From positions 8,122,001 through 8,186,000 of the forward strand of contig NZ_CP034463.1 of NCBI RefSeq assembly GCF_003955715.1: a DNA stretch of 64,000 bases, in the 5' to 3' direction. How positions within the stretch are numbered: the first letter of the stretch is position 1; each line of letters begins with the position of its first letter. A program made the position numbers and the translations under genes. This stretch comes from Streptomyces aquilus. Its GTDB lineage: Bacteria; Actinomycetota; Actinomycetes; Streptomycetales; Streptomycetaceae. The notes under the pieces are model-generated. The model did no database searches and was not told where the DNA came from. It saw only the letters and a program-made list of their open reading frames with translations. This document shows, piece by piece, positions 17,931-26,188 of this stretch.

Positions 17931-18053
17931 CGTGCCGCGCTTCGGTGGGCCCTGGGGGCGAGCGGCGCCGTGCCTTGGTGGGCCTGGTCGTCGGCCGGCC
18001 CGTGCCTCGGTGGGCCCTGGGTGTCGGCCGCCCGTGCCTGGCTGGGCCCCGCC
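17931..18053. repeat. Imperfect tandem repeat, about 32-38 bp period
   Basis: CGTGCC(T/G) followed by a GGTGGGCC-like core recurs with starts at 17931, 17969, 18001 and 18033. Copies differ by several bases. They lie in a 540-bp spacer between the GNAT gene and the zinc-ribbon gene that contains no supportable coding sequence. Confidence 0.6.
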
Positions 18054-18136
18054 CCTCAGTCGCCTCGCGTCCGCTGCGCCCCGCGCGCCATCCGATCCGC
18101 GCCTCGGTGACCCTCATGCCCCGCTACCGCACCGGC

Positions 18137-18401
18137 CCATCGACCGTGTGCCTCGCCGCACCTCACCCCACCGCCCCAGCTCATAGACCGTGCGCCTCGC
18201 TGCACCTCACCTCGCGCCATCGCCACTGCCCCGGCCCATCGATCGCGCGCCCCGCCGCCACCGCCCTGGCCCATCGACCGCGCGCCTCACCTCACGCCAC
18301 CGCGCCCCGCCCCGGCTCATAGACCGCGCGCCTCACCTCACGCCACCGCGCCCCGCCCCGGCTCATAGACCGCGCGCCTCACCTCACGCCCCCGCACCCG
18401 G
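18137..18401. repeat. Tandem repeat array, about 46-bp unit, six copies
   Basis: Copies open with (T/C)CAT(A/C)GACCG at 18137, 18181, 18236, 18271, 18317 and 18363. The last two full units are separated by exactly 46 bp and are essentially identical; earlier ones differ in length (35-55 bp). The array ends about ten bases past the stop codon of the zinc-ribbon gene (18411), so it forms its 3' flank. A slippage-generated array is the simplest origin. Confidence 0.75.
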
Positions 18402-18410
18402 CGACCCCGC

Positions 18411-19109
18411 TCAACCGCCGGAGGCCTCCGCTCCGGTTGCGTCCAGTTCGTCCGCCCTGCTGTTCACCGGCTGGGGCGTGCCCGTGAGGTCGAGGACGAA
18501 CAGGGGGACGGCCAGGGAGTCGGCGACCGTCCGGGCGTCCGTGGCGTAGCCGGCCAGGGAGAAGTAGACGCAGTCCGCGGACTCCGTCATCGCCGTCAGC
18601 CACAGGCATTCGACGTCGCGGAGGGAGGCCGGGCGGACCGTGGGGTCGACCTGGGCCAGGAGGCCGCGGGCGGCGAGGCCGATGCCGTTCGGGGGGCGTT
18701 GGTCGGCGCGGCGGATGTCCGCGTAGCCGAGCCAGCGCAGATACAGGGCCGCGGCCGTCACCGCGTCGCGTGCCGTGCGGATCGTCACCGGCTGGAACGT
18801 GCGCCGCCGGGACTGCTCGACGCGGCGGGCCGTCGGGATGCCGACCGCCTCCGCCGCGACCGGGACCCGCAGCACCGTCCCGCACGCGCAGCCCACCTCC
18901 GGATGCGGCCACTCGCCCGTGCGCCCGCAGCGCGCGCACAGCACCGTCACCCAGTCGTCCTCCCAGGACCGGTGCGTCACCGCCGTCGCCCGCGCGCGCC
19001 GGTCCAGCGGCGGTGTCACCGGCGCCCCGCAGGCGCACGGATAGGACGGTGCCGCATAGAAGTGCTCGCGCCGGCAGACCGGGCAGCGCACCGACACGTT
19101 CTCGGACAT
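18411..19109 (-). CDS. Zinc-ribbon protein with degenerate Mrr-like restriction-endonuclease fold
   Basis: A 232-residue protein. The N-terminal half carries two Cys-rich ribbons: CPVCRREH with CACGAP, then CARCGRTG with CACGTV, fitting two zinc sites. The C-terminal half (about residues 115-215) has the strand pattern of the Mrr-type PD-(D/E)xK fold: LYLRWLGYADIR, NGIGLAARGLLAQVDPT, then FSLAGYATDARTVAD and PLFVLDL. Where active Mrr proteins have G-(I/V)-D and Q-V-K, this one reads G-I-G and Q-V-D, so the catalytic Asp and Lys look lost. It may bind DNA without cutting. The ATG at 19109 begins MSENVSVRC. The fold assignment is my reading, not a search result. Confidence 0.7.
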   Translation of the reverse strand: MSENVSVRCPVCRREHFYAAPSYPCACGAPVTPPLDRRARATAVTHRSWEDDWVTVLCARCGRTGEWPHPEVGCACGTVLRVPVAAEAVGIPTARRVEQSRRRTFQPVTIRTARDAVTAAALYLRWLGYADIRRADQRPPNGIGLAARGLLAQVDPTVRPASLRDVECLWLTAMTESADCVYFSLAGYATDARTVADSLAVPLFVLDLTGTPQPVNSRADELDATGAEASGG

Positions 19110-19214
19110 AGCCCACTCCAGAACGACCCCACGTCGGGACAGCGCTCCCATCGTCCTCCAGTCGACCCCCGCTTGTCCGTCTCTTGACGGCCTTCACCCC
19201 TCCACTTACATTGA

Positions 19215-19250
19215 TTCCAGATCGTAGAAGTTAGTTTCCGCAATGCGGAA
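19215..19250 (+). promoter_or_regulatory. gcl promoter: two AllR-type 6-3-6 palindromes
   Basis: TTCCGC-AAT-GCGGAA (19236-19250) is a perfect 15-bp palindrome. A weaker copy, TTCCAG-ATC-GTAGAA, lies at 19215-19229. Their centres are 21 bp apart, two turns of the helix. The same geometry recurs at hyi and allR. I infer these are binding sites of the IclR-type regulator AllR encoded at 48227-49021. Confidence 0.65.
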
Positions 19251-19323
19251 TATGGATACGGAAAGTGCTCGCCGCGGGGCGCGACGGGAGTACGAATCCG
19301 GCAGCCGAAGCAGGGAGTACTCG

Positions 19324-21111
19324 ATGGCACGTATGACCGCTGCCCGCGCGGCAGTTGAGATCCTCAAGCGCGAGGGCGTCACCAACGCGTTCGGGGTGCC
19401 CGGCGCGGCGATCAACCCCTTCTACCGCGCCCTCAAGGAGGGCGGCGGCATCGACCACACGCTCGCCCGGCACGTCGAGGGCGCCTCCCACATGGCCGAG
19501 GGCTACACCCGCGCCAACCCGGGCAACATCGGCGTCTGCATCGGCACCTCGGGCCCGGCCGGCACCGACATGATCACCGGCCTGTACTCGGCGATCGGCG
19601 ACTCGATCCCGATCCTGTGCATCACCGGCCAGGCGCCGGTCAGCGTCATCCACAAAGAGGACTTCCAGGCCGTCGACATCGCGTCGATCGCCAAGCCCGT
19701 CACCAAGGCGGCCACCACCGTCCTGGAGGCGGCCCAGGTCCCCGGCGTCTTCCAGCAGGCGTTCCACCTGATGCGCTCCGGCCGCCCCGGCCCGGTCCTC
19801 ATCGACCTGCCCATCGACGTCCAGCTCACCGAGATCGAGTTCGACCCGGAGACGTACGAGCCGCTCCCGGTCTACAAGCCGGCGGCCACCCGCGCCCAGA
19901 TCGAGAAGGCGATCGAGTTCCTGCTCGCCTCCGAGCGCCCGCTGATCGTCGCGGGCGGCGGCGTCATCAACGCCGACGCCTCTGACCTCCTCGTGGAGTT
20001 CGCCGAGCTCACCGGCACCCCGGTGATCCCGACCCTGATGGGCTGGGGCACCATCCCCGACGACCACGAGCTGAACGCCGGCATGGTCGGCCTCCAGACC
20101 TCGCACCGCTACGGCAACGCGACCTTCCTGGAGTCCGACTTCGTCCTCGGCATCGGCAACCGCTGGGCCAACCGGCACACCGGCTACAAGCTCGACGTCT
20201 ACCGCCGGGGCCGCAAGTTCGTCCACGTCGACATCGAGCCCACCCAGATCGGCAAGATCTTCCCGCCGGACTACGGCATCACCTCCGACGCCAAGGCCGC
20301 CCTGGAGCTCTTCGTCGAGGTCGCGCGCGAGCTGAAGGCCGCGGGCAGGCTCCCCGACCGCTCCGCGTGGATCGCCTCCCACCTGGAGCGCAAGGCCACG
20401 CTGCTGCGCCGTACGCACTTCGACGACGTGCCCCTGAAGCCGCAGCGGGTCTACGAGGAGATGAACAAGGCCTTCGGCCCCGAGACGCGGTACGTCACCA
20501 CGATCGGCCTGTCGCAGATCGCGGGCGCCCAGATGCTGCACGTCTACAAGCCGCGGCACTGGATCAACTGCGGCCAGGCCGGCCCGCTCGGCTGGACCAT
20601 CCCGGCCGCGCTCGGCGTCGCCAAGGCCGACCCGGAGGCCCAGGTCGTCGCGCTCTCCGGCGACTACGACTTCCAGTTCATGCTGGAGGAGCTGGCCGTC
20701 GGCGCGCAGCACAAGATCCCGTACGTCCATGTCCTCGTCAACAACGCCTACCTGGGCCTGATCCGGCAGGCGCAGATCGGTCTCGACATCAACTTCCAGG
20801 TCAACCTGGAGTTCGAGAACATCAACTCCCCGGAGCTGGGCGTCTACGGCGTCGACCACATCAAGGTCGTCGAGGGCCTCGGCTGCAAGGCCATCCGCGT
20901 CACCGAGCCCGACCAGCTGCTGCCGGCCTTCGAGGAGGCCAAGAAGCTGGCCGCCGAGTACCGGGTGCCGGTCGTGGTCGAGGCGATCCTGGAGCGGGTC
21001 ACCAACATCGCGATGAGCAAGACCGCCGACATCAGCGACGTCACCGAGTTCGAGGAGCTCGCGACCGAGCCGGGGCACGCGCCGACGGCGATCAGGACGC
21101 TGAAGGTCTGA
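19324..21111 (+). CDS. gcl: Glyoxylate carboligase (tartronate-semialdehyde synthase)
   Basis: A 595-residue ThDP-dependent enzyme that condenses two glyoxylates to tartronate semialdehyde with loss of CO2, feeding carbon from allantoin breakdown into glycerate. The N-terminal Pyr domain ([29 protein letters not shown]), central FAD-binding-like domain and C-terminal PP domain with the ThDP motif (SGDYDFQFM to [13 protein letters not shown]) are intact. Gcl lacks the usual catalytic Glu of ThDP enzymes, and a hydrophobic residue is expected there (GVPGAAIN region). The ATG at 19324 follows GGGAG. AllR-type palindromes lie about 75 bp upstream. Partners hyi and the tartronate semialdehyde reductase lie at 23.6-25.3 kb. 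Confidence 0.96.
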   Translation: MARMTAARAAVEILKREGVTNAFGVPGAAINPFYRALKEGGGIDHTLARHVEGASHMAEGYTRANPGNIGVCIGTSGPAGTDMITGLYSAIGDSIPILCITGQAPVSVIHKEDFQAVDIASIAKPVTKAATTVLEAAQVPGVFQQAFHLMRSGRPGPVLIDLPIDVQLTEIEFDPETYEPLPVYKPAATRAQIEKAIEFLLASERPLIVAGGGVINADASDLLVEFAELTGTPVIPTLMGWGTIPDDHELNAGMVGLQTSHRYGNATFLESDFVLGIGNRWANRHTGYKLDVYRRGRKFVHVDIEPTQIGKIFPPDYGITSDAKAALELFVEVARELKAAGRLPDRSAWIASHLERKATLLRRTHFDDVPLKPQRVYEEMNKAFGPETRYVTTIGLSQIAGAQMLHVYKPRHWINCGQAGPLGWTIPAALGVAKADPEAQVVALSGDYDFQFMLEELAVGAQHKIPYVHVLVNNAYLGLIRQAQIGLDINFQVNLEFENINSPELGVYGVDHIKVVEGLGCKAIRVTEPDQLLPAFEEAKKLAAEYRVPVVVEAILERVTNIAMSKTADISDVTEFEELATEPGHAPTAIRTLKV

Positions 21112-21130
21112 GGCAGCCGCACTGCTGAAG

Positions 21131-21163
21131 GGGCGGTCCATCCGGGGGGATGGGCCGCCCTTT
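21131..21163 (+). terminator. gcl terminator
   Basis: GGGCGGTCCATCC pairs with GGATGGGCCGCCC (one G-T pair) and is followed by TTT, about 20 bp after the gcl stop. Confidence 0.8.
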
Positions 21164-21216
21164 CGGCATGCCCCGTCCCCCCGGGTGTCCGTTCCCCCGT
21201 TTCCCCCGTTCCCCCC

Positions 21217-21261
21217 GTCACGCGGCGCCCGCCGCCCCCGTGCCGGCGGGCGCCGCGTGAC
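21217..21261. terminator. 18-bp perfect inverted repeat, probable bidirectional terminator
   Basis: An 18-bp perfect stem (21217-21234 with 21244-21261; arm begins GTCACGCGGCGCCC) and a nine-base loop lie between gcl and the convergent small gene at 21364. It is a second barrier after the gcl hairpin. Confidence 0.7.
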
Positions 21262-21363
21262 GACAATGTGCCCGTCCTCGGGGGCGGTTGAAGCCTCCGG
21301 GGACGGGTTCAGAGGTTGATTTGAGGGTTCCGTAGCCCGCGTACGCACACTGCTGTACGGGGC

Positions 21364-21609
21364 TCAGTGCTCGTGTTGCTCGTGGTGCTCGGACAGGCCC
21401 GGCCAGTCGTCCGGGCCGCCGCCCTGCCATTCCACGATGTCCTCGTCCTCCACCTCGATCCGGTCGAGATCGGCGAGGCGCAGCAGCTCCACGACGTCGT
21501 CCAGGTGGGAGGCGACGCCGAGGTTGTGGTCGTCCGCGGTGACCCGCCGGGAGCCGTCCAGGCCCGGCGAGTGCACCACGACATGCGGGTGGTGCGATGC
21601 GTGTGCCAT
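21364..21609 (-). CDS. Small conserved hypothetical protein, His/Asp-rich
   Basis: An 81-residue acidic protein (MAHASHHPHVVVHSPGLDG to EHHEQHEH). It has His clusters at both ends (HASHHPH, EHHEQHEH) that could bind metal, and an internal DDVVELLRLADLDRIEVED helix. No domain is recognised. It sits between gcl and the catalase gene and reads against gcl, with a 15-bp hairpin just before it. The frame's codon pattern and composition look protein-like, unlike the overlapping longer frame. Its position suggests a link to the purine block, but no function is evident. Confidence 0.6.
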   Translation of the reverse strand: MAHASHHPHVVVHSPGLDGSRRVTADDHNLGVASHLDDVVELLRLADLDRIEVEDEDIVEWQGGGPDDWPGLSEHHEQHEH

Positions 21610-21659
21610 GCCTTCAGCGTCCCGCCGGGAGACGCCGACCGCACCCCGGACACAGCGAG

Positions 21660-21695
21660 AAGCACCGGATACGGGACCGTCCGTATCCGGTGCTT
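21660..21695. terminator. 15-bp perfect hairpin downstream of catalase
   Basis: AAGCACCGGATACGG (21660-21674) pairs perfectly with CCGTATCCGGTGCTT (21681-21695) around a six-base loop. It lies about 225 bp past the catalase stop and just upstream of the 21609 start. Confidence 0.6.
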
Positions 21696-21919
21696 CGGGT
21701 GTTGCCGTCCTGCTGGGACCGCGGCGGCGGCGACGGAGCCCGAGAAGCCCTTCCCTCAGGTCGAGAAGAGGATCTCCGGTCCTTCACCACCGCACTGGCT
21801 CGCACGCCGCCGCGGTCCATCACCCTGCCCGTGCCCCGTACCGAGGGACCACCCCTCATCCGGGTCGCTCAGTGTTCGGGCGCGAACAGGGAGTCTTCGC
21901 CGGAAACCGGCTGCCCGGC

Positions 21920-23377
21920 TCAGTCCTCGCGCAGGGCGCGGACCGCCTCCTCCACGCGCTTGCCGTACTCAGGGTCGGCGGCGTGGAAGTGAGCCAGGTT
22001 CTTCTCGATCACGTCGTCGCGGGAGACCTGGGACAGGCCGCCGGCGATGTTCGCGACCAGACGCGCCTTCTCGTCCTCCGACATCAGCCGGTACAGCTCG
22101 CCGGCCTGGAAGAAGTCGTCGTCCTTGGTGTGCTGCGGGGCCTCGTGGGTGCCGGTCCAGCCGCTGACCGCCAGCGGGGCGGAGAGCGGGCGGCCGGTCT
22201 GAGCCGGGCCGTCGTAGGAGTTGGGCTCGTAGTTCTTCGCCGCGCGGCCCTGGGAGTTGGTGGCCATGAGGCCGTCCCGGCCGCAATTGCTGGCGACGGT
22301 CGCCTTGGGGGCGTTCACCGCGAGCTGGGTGTGGTTGACGCCCAGCCGGTAGCGGTGCGCGTCCGCGTAGGCGAACAGGCGGCCCTGGAGCATCTTGTCC
22401 GGCGACGGGCCGATGCCCGGCACGAAGTTGTTCGGGGAGAACGCGGCCTGCTCGACCTCGGCGAACACGTTGTCCGGGTTGCGGTCGAGGACCAGCCGGC
22501 CCACGCGCTGCAACGGGTAGTCCTGGTGCGGCCACACCTTGGTGAGGTCGAACGGGTTGAAGCGGTAGTCCGCCGCCTCGGCCGCCGGCATCAGCTGGAC
22601 GTAGAGGGTCCAGGACGGGTTCACCCCGCGCTCGATGGCCTGCAACAGGTCCGTCTGGTGCGAGTTGGGGTCCTTGCCGGCGAGCTCGGCACCCTGCTCG
22701 GCGGACAGGCAGCGGATGCCCTGGTTGGTCTTGAAGTGGTACTTGACGAAGAAGGCCTCGCCGTCGGCGTTCGTCCACTGGTAGGTGTGCGAGCCGTAGC
22801 CGTTCATGTGGCGGTACGACGCCGGGATGCCGCGGTCGCCCATCAGCCAGGTGATCTGGTGCGTGGCCTCGGGGGCGTGCGCCCAGAAGTCCCAGACGTT
22901 GTCCGGCTCCTGACGGCCCGTGAACGGGTCGCGCTTCTGCGAGTGGATGAAGTCGGGGAACTTGATCGGGTCCTTGATGAAGAACACCGGGGTGTTGTTG
23001 CCGACGAGGTCGTAGTTGCCCTCCTCGGTGTAGAACTTCACGGCGAAGCCGCGCGGGTCACGCACCGCGTCCGCGCCGCCGAGCGAGTCCGCCACGGTGG
23101 AGAAGCGCAGGAAGACCTCGGTGCGCTTGCCGACGCCGCTGAGGAAGTCGGCGTGCGTGAACCCGGTGACGTCGTCGGTCACCTCGAAGTAGCCGTACGC
23201 GCCGCTGCCACGGGCGTGCACCACGCGCTCCGGGATGCGCTCGCGGTTGAAGCGGGCGAGCTTCTCCAGCAGGTGCTGGTCCTGGAGGAGGAGCGGACCG
23301 CCGACACCGGCGGAGGCGGAATTCTGGTTGTCGGCGACCGGGGCGCCGGACTCGGTCGTCAGCACGCGCTTCGACAT
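21920..23377 (-). CDS. Monofunctional heme catalase (small-subunit type)
   Basis: A 485-residue heme catalase that dismutates H2O2. The active-site His lies in [18 protein letters not shown] (near residue 54), the distal Asn in [11 protein letters not shown], and the proximal Tyr in [14 protein letters not shown] (near residue 337). Length and the lack of a C-terminal flavodoxin-like domain put it with small-subunit clade 3 catalases. It lies inside the purine/glyoxylate block, and its promoter carries two TCAACA-type palindromes (23462-23499) of the same geometry as those at uraD and allB. A natural role is removal of H2O2 made by uricase (27108-28031). Confidence 0.95.
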   Translation of the reverse strand: MSKRVLTTESGAPVADNQNSASAGVGGPLLLQDQHLLEKLARFNRERIPERVVHARGSGAYGYFEVTDDVTGFTHADFLSGVGKRTEVFLRFSTVADSLGGADAVRDPRGFAVKFYTEEGNYDLVGNNTPVFFIKDPIKFPDFIHSQKRDPFTGRQEPDNVWDFWAHAPEATHQITWLMGDRGIPASYRHMNGYGSHTYQWTNADGEAFFVKYHFKTNQGIRCLSAEQGAELAGKDPNSHQTDLLQAIERGVNPSWTLYVQLMPAAEAADYRFNPFDLTKVWPHQDYPLQRVGRLVLDRNPDNVFAEVEQAAFSPNNFVPGIGPSPDKMLQGRLFAYADAHRYRLGVNHTQLAVNAPKATVASNCGRDGLMATNSQGRAAKNYEPNSYDGPAQTGRPLSAPLAVSGWTGTHEAPQHTKDDDFFQAGELYRLMSEDEKARLVANIAGGLSQVSRDDVIEKNLAHFHAADPEYGKRVEEAVRALRED

Positions 23378-23461
23378 CGGGGACCTTCCGTACGAGAGTC
23401 AGCGGAGGCTTCGGAAAAGGACTTCCGCTTCGTGGAGCCTAGGTTTGGGGCGATCTGGACG

Positions 23462-23499
23462 TCAACAGTTTGTTGAAGAGATGCTCAACGTGCCGTTGA
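23462..23499 (-). promoter_or_regulatory. Catalase promoter: two TCAACA-type 6-3-6 palindromes
   Basis: TCAACA-GTT-TGTTGA (23462-23476) and TCAACG-TGC-CGTTGA (23485-23499) are both perfect 6-3-6 palindromes, centres 23 bp apart, 85-120 bp before the catalase start. The same element occurs before uraD (26110) and in variant form before allB and aceB. The binding protein is unknown. Confidence 0.6.
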
Positions 23500-23582
23500 A
23501 GTGGATTCCGGGCGGCGCCGCCGCTTGGGCGCGACAGGACAGGTGTCAGCAGCGGCGCCGCCCGGGGTTCAGGTGCCGCGCG

Positions 23583-24473
23583 TCAGATCTGTGCGCCGGA
23601 GAGGCGCTCGACCGCGCGCAGCAGCGCGGAGTGGTCCAGGCCCCCGTCGCCCTGGGCGCGCAGCGACGCGACCAGCTGGGCGACCACGGCGCCGACGGGC
23701 AGGGCCGCGCCGACGTTGCGGGCGGCGTCGGTGACGATGCCCATGTCCTTGTGGTGGAGGTCGATGCGGAAGCCCGGCTTGAAGTCGCGCTGGAGGAAGT
23801 TGTCCTTCTTGCGCGTCAGCACGGTCGAGCCCGCGAGGCCGCCGTTGAGGACGTCGAGCGCGGCCTTCAGGTCCACGCCGGACTTCTCCAGGAAGACCAC
23901 GGCCTCGGCGCACGCCTGGATGTTCACGGCGACGATCAGCTGGTTGGCGGCCTTCACGGTCTGCCCCGAGCCGTGCGGACCGCACAGCACGATGGTCTTG
24001 CCGAGCGCCTCCAGGATCGGCTTGGCGGCGTCGAAGTCGGCCTGCTCACCGCCGACCATGATCGACAGCACGGCCTCGATGGCACCGGCCTCGCCGCCGG
24101 ACACCGGGGCGTCCAGGACGCGGATGCCCTTGTCCTTGGCGGCCTTCGCGAGGTCCACCGAGGTCTGCGGGGTGATCGAGGACATGTCGATCAGCAGGGC
24201 GCCGGACCTGGCGTTCTCCAGGATGCCGTCGGGGCCGTACGAGATGGCCTCGACCTGCGGGGAGGCCGGGACCATGGTGATGACGACATCGGCGTCCTTC
24301 ACGGCCTCGGCGATCGAGCCGGCGACGGTGCCGCCGGCGGCCGCCAGGCGGTCCAGCTTGTCCTGCTCCAGCGTGAAGCCGGTGACGTCGTAACCCGCCT
24401 TGATCAGGTTCTCGGACATGGGGGAGCCCATGATGCCGAGGCCTATCCACGCGATCTTGGGGAGGTTGCTCAT
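23583..24473 (-). CDS. garR: Tartronate semialdehyde reductase (2-hydroxy-3-oxopropionate reductase)
   Basis: A 296-residue beta-hydroxyacid dehydrogenase that reduces tartronate semialdehyde, the Gcl product, to glycerate with NAD(P)H. The Rossmann motif GLGIMG is at residues 11-16. The substrate-binding segment DAPVSGGEAGA and the catalytic Lys in GSGQTVKAANQLIVA are present. The ATG at 24473 starts MSNLPKIAWIG; an in-frame GTG six codons earlier is less likely. It follows hyi by 28 bp on the same strand, so the two form an operon driven from the AllR-type sites at 25355-25390. The order hyi-reductase with divergently placed gcl is the usual glyoxylate-to-glycerate set. Confidence 0.94.
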   Translation of the reverse strand: MSNLPKIAWIGLGIMGSPMSENLIKAGYDVTGFTLEQDKLDRLAAAGGTVAGSIAEAVKDADVVITMVPASPQVEAISYGPDGILENARSGALLIDMSSITPQTSVDLAKAAKDKGIRVLDAPVSGGEAGAIEAVLSIMVGGEQADFDAAKPILEALGKTIVLCGPHGSGQTVKAANQLIVAVNIQACAEAVVFLEKSGVDLKAALDVLNGGLAGSTVLTRKKDNFLQRDFKPGFRIDLHHKDMGIVTDAARNVGAALPVGAVVAQLVASLRAQGDGGLDHSALLRAVERLSGAQI

Positions 24474-24501
24474 GATGGGGGTGCCTTTCACGTAAAGGGG
24501 G

Positions 24502-25323
24502 TCAGCGGGGCAGCCAGTCGAAGGCCTCGGCGCTCGGGCGGTCGCCCGGCTTGTACTCGAGGCCGACCCAGCCGTCGTAACCCGCCTTCCTCAGCTGGTC
24601 GAGGAGGTCTTCGAGGGGCAGCGAGCCGGTCCCCGGAGCACCGCGGCCCGGGTTGTCGGCGATCTGCACATGGCCGGTCCTGGCGGCGTACTCCTCGATC
24701 ACCGCCGGCAGGTCCTCGCCGTTCATGGACAGGTGGTAGAGGTCCATGAGGAACTTGGCGTTGCCGAGGCCCGTCGCCTCGTTGACCTTGTCGACGATCC
24801 CGATCCCGGCGGGCGCCGACACCAGCGGGTACCGCGGCGACTCGGGCTTGTTCAGCGTCTCGATCAGCAGGATCGCGCCGATCCGGTCGGCCGCGCGGGC
24901 CGCGAGGACCAGGTTCTCCAGGGCGAGCGCGTCCTGCTCGGCCGGGTCGACGCCGTCGACGCGGTTGCCGTACAGGGCGTTGAGCGCCTTGCAGCCCAGC
25001 GACCGGGCGAAGTCCGCGGCCACCTCGATGTTGGCGCGGAACTTCTCCGACTCCTCGCCCGGGATCGACAGGGCGCCGCGGTCCGGGCCGGGCAGTTGGC
25101 CGGCGTAGAAGTTCAGGCCCGTGAGCTGGACGCCCGCGTCCTCGATCGCCTGCTTGAGGGCGTCGAGCTCGGACTGCTCGGGGGTGGGGGAGTCGACCCA
25201 GGGCCACCACAGCTCGACCGCGGTGAAGCCCGCCGCGGCGGCGGCCGCGGGGCGCTCCAGGAGCGGGAGTTCCGTGAAGAGGATCGACAGGTTGACGTTG
25301 AAGCGCTGGTCTGCGAATCCCAT
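24502..25323 (-). CDS. hyi: Hydroxypyruvate isomerase-like (TIM barrel)
   Basis: A 273-residue xylose-isomerase-like TIM barrel that interconverts hydroxypyruvate and tartronate semialdehyde. Metal and substrate residues appear in ILLIETLNKPESPRYPL (Glu), FLMDLYHLSMNGED (Asp/His), GHVQIADNPGRGAPGTG (His/Asp) and WVGLEYKP (Glu). The ATG at 25323 opens MGFADQRFNVNLSI. It is the first gene of the hyi-garR operon, and the AllR-type palindromes begin 32 bp upstream, close enough to block the promoter. Confidence 0.94.
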   Translation of the reverse strand: MGFADQRFNVNLSILFTELPLLERPAAAAAAGFTAVELWWPWVDSPTPEQSELDALKQAIEDAGVQLTGLNFYAGQLPGPDRGALSIPGEESEKFRANIEVAADFARSLGCKALNALYGNRVDGVDPAEQDALALENLVLAARAADRIGAILLIETLNKPESPRYPLVSAPAGIGIVDKVNEATGLGNAKFLMDLYHLSMNGEDLPAVIEEYAARTGHVQIADNPGRGAPGTGSLPLEDLLDQLRKAGYDGWVGLEYKPGDRPSAEAFDWLPR

Positions 25324-25354
25324 GGGCCGCCGCGCTCCCTTCCGTGTCGAGTGA

Positions 25355-25390
25355 TTCCGTATTGCGGAAGTTCGTTTCTGCTTAATGGAA
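25355..25390. promoter_or_regulatory. hyi divergent promoter: two AllR-type 6-3-6 palindromes
   Basis: TTCCGT-ATT-GCGGAA (25355-25369) and TTCTGC-TTA-ATGGAA (25376-25390), centres 21 bp apart, lie between hyi and the divergent small gene at 25462. Spacing and half-sites match those at gcl and allR. Confidence 0.65.
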
Positions 25391-25461
25391 GATTGCCGTC
25401 GGGTCTCGTCGCTTGTCAAGAGGGCTCGGCGGAAGTCGGCGCCGCGCGTTAGGTTGTGCGC

Positions 25462-25713
25462 GTGCGATTGAGAGTGGAGTTCACGACCGAGCCCTTCGAC
25501 CTGGACGAGGCGCCCGCGCACGCGGTCGCGGCCCGTGAGGTGGTCGAGGCGGCCGAGCTGGACGCGGTCGACGTCGGCCCGTTCGGCAACACCGCGGAAG
25601 GTGGTGCCGAGGCCGTGCTCTCCGCTGTCGACGCGCTGCTGCGGGGGAGTCTGGCGGCCGGTGCCACCCGTATCTCGCTTCAGGTCAACGTGATCGGGGA
25701 GGGCGAGAAGTGA
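25462..25713 (+). CDS. Small thiamine-binding-like (MTH1187/YkoF family) protein
   Basis: An 83-residue protein (RLRVEFTTEPFDLDEAPAHA to SLQVNVIGEGEK) with the alternating strand-helix pattern of small ferredoxin-like-fold proteins, resembling MTH1187/YkoF-type ligand binders. The family reading is tentative. GTG codons at 25456 and 25462 are both possible. No Shine-Dalgarno is visible and a TAGGTT -10-like word lies just upstream, so the mRNA may be leaderless. Its TGA overlaps the GTG of the next gene (GTGA), so the two are coupled. It is divergent from hyi and shares its operator region. Confidence 0.65.
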   Translation: MRLRVEFTTEPFDLDEAPAHAVAAREVVEAAELDAVDVGPFGNTAEGGAEAVLSAVDALLRGSLAAGATRISLQVNVIGEGEK

Positions 25714-26075
25714 CCGGCACCGGGGACGAACCCTTCATCACGGCCGTGAAGCCGCTGGTCGACGCCATGGGCGGGGAGATGGTGCCGCCGGACGAGGCCG
25801 GCCCCGACGATGTCGTGCTGGCCTGGGAGGGCGCCGACGTGGTCGCCGTACGCCTGCCGCAGCTCGCGGACTCCCTCGATCACATCCTCGCCGCCATGGA
25901 GCGCAAGCAGGGCAAGCCGCTGGCCGACCTGGACCGCAAGGCCAAGCAGGAGGTGGTGCGCATACTGGAGGCGCGTGGCGCCTTCTCCGTACGGCACGGC
26001 GTCGAGACCGTGGCGAGCGCCCTCGGGGTCAGCCGGTTCACGGTCTACAACTACTTGAACCGTGACAAGGGCTGA
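25710..26075 (+). CDS. Small helix-turn-helix protein in the purine block
   Basis: A 121-residue protein. The N-terminal 70 residues are acidic with no recognised domain. The C-terminal about 45 residues form an HTH (RGAFSVRHGVETVASALG, then VSRFTVYNYLNRD) like those of YheO/Fis-type DNA-binding tails. Its GTG overlaps the upstream stop codon. The gene ends 35 bp before the TCAACA palindrome at 26110, which precedes the urate-degradation operon. That makes it a candidate for the unknown factor reading TCAACA-type sites, though nothing proves it. Confidence 0.75.
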   Translation: MTGTGDEPFITAVKPLVDAMGGEMVPPDEAGPDDVVLAWEGADVVAVRLPQLADSLDHILAAMERKQGKPLADLDRKAKQEVVRILEARGAFSVRHGVETVASALGVSRFTVYNYLNRDKG

Positions 26076-26109
26076 TCCTTCAAGGCGGCGCTGTTGTAAC
26101 CCCGAATTT

Positions 26110-26124
26110 TCAACAAAGTGTTGA
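26110..26124 (+). promoter_or_regulatory. uraD operon promoter: TCAACA-type palindrome
   Basis: TCAACA-AAG-TGTTGA is a perfect 6-3-6 palindrome in the 113 bp before uraD. It matches the catalase sites at 23462-23499. Confidence 0.6.
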
Positions 26125-26188
26125 CGTGGTGTTTCGAAGGGCGTTAGCTAGCGGCAGCCCGTTCAGCAACATGGCCACGGAGGCTCCC

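Noticed and set aside
17342..18322. A 326-codon plus-strand frame covering the GNAT gene and the repeats
   Set aside because: It is antisense to the GNAT gene and then runs through repeat DNA.
18137..18401. Repeat array considered as a CRISPR
   Set aside because: Units are contiguous tandem copies with no unique spacers and no cas genes nearby.
19231..21348. A 705-codon minus-strand open frame antisense to gcl
   Set aside because: Val/Asp/Arg/Gly-rich composition typical of the antisense of a high-GC gene. The plus strand encodes an unmistakable Gcl over the same span.
21309..21665. A 118-codon minus-strand frame overlapping the small His-rich gene
   Set aside because: Ser/Thr/Trp/Arg-rich out-of-frame shadow. 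The 81-residue frame has the more natural acidic composition.
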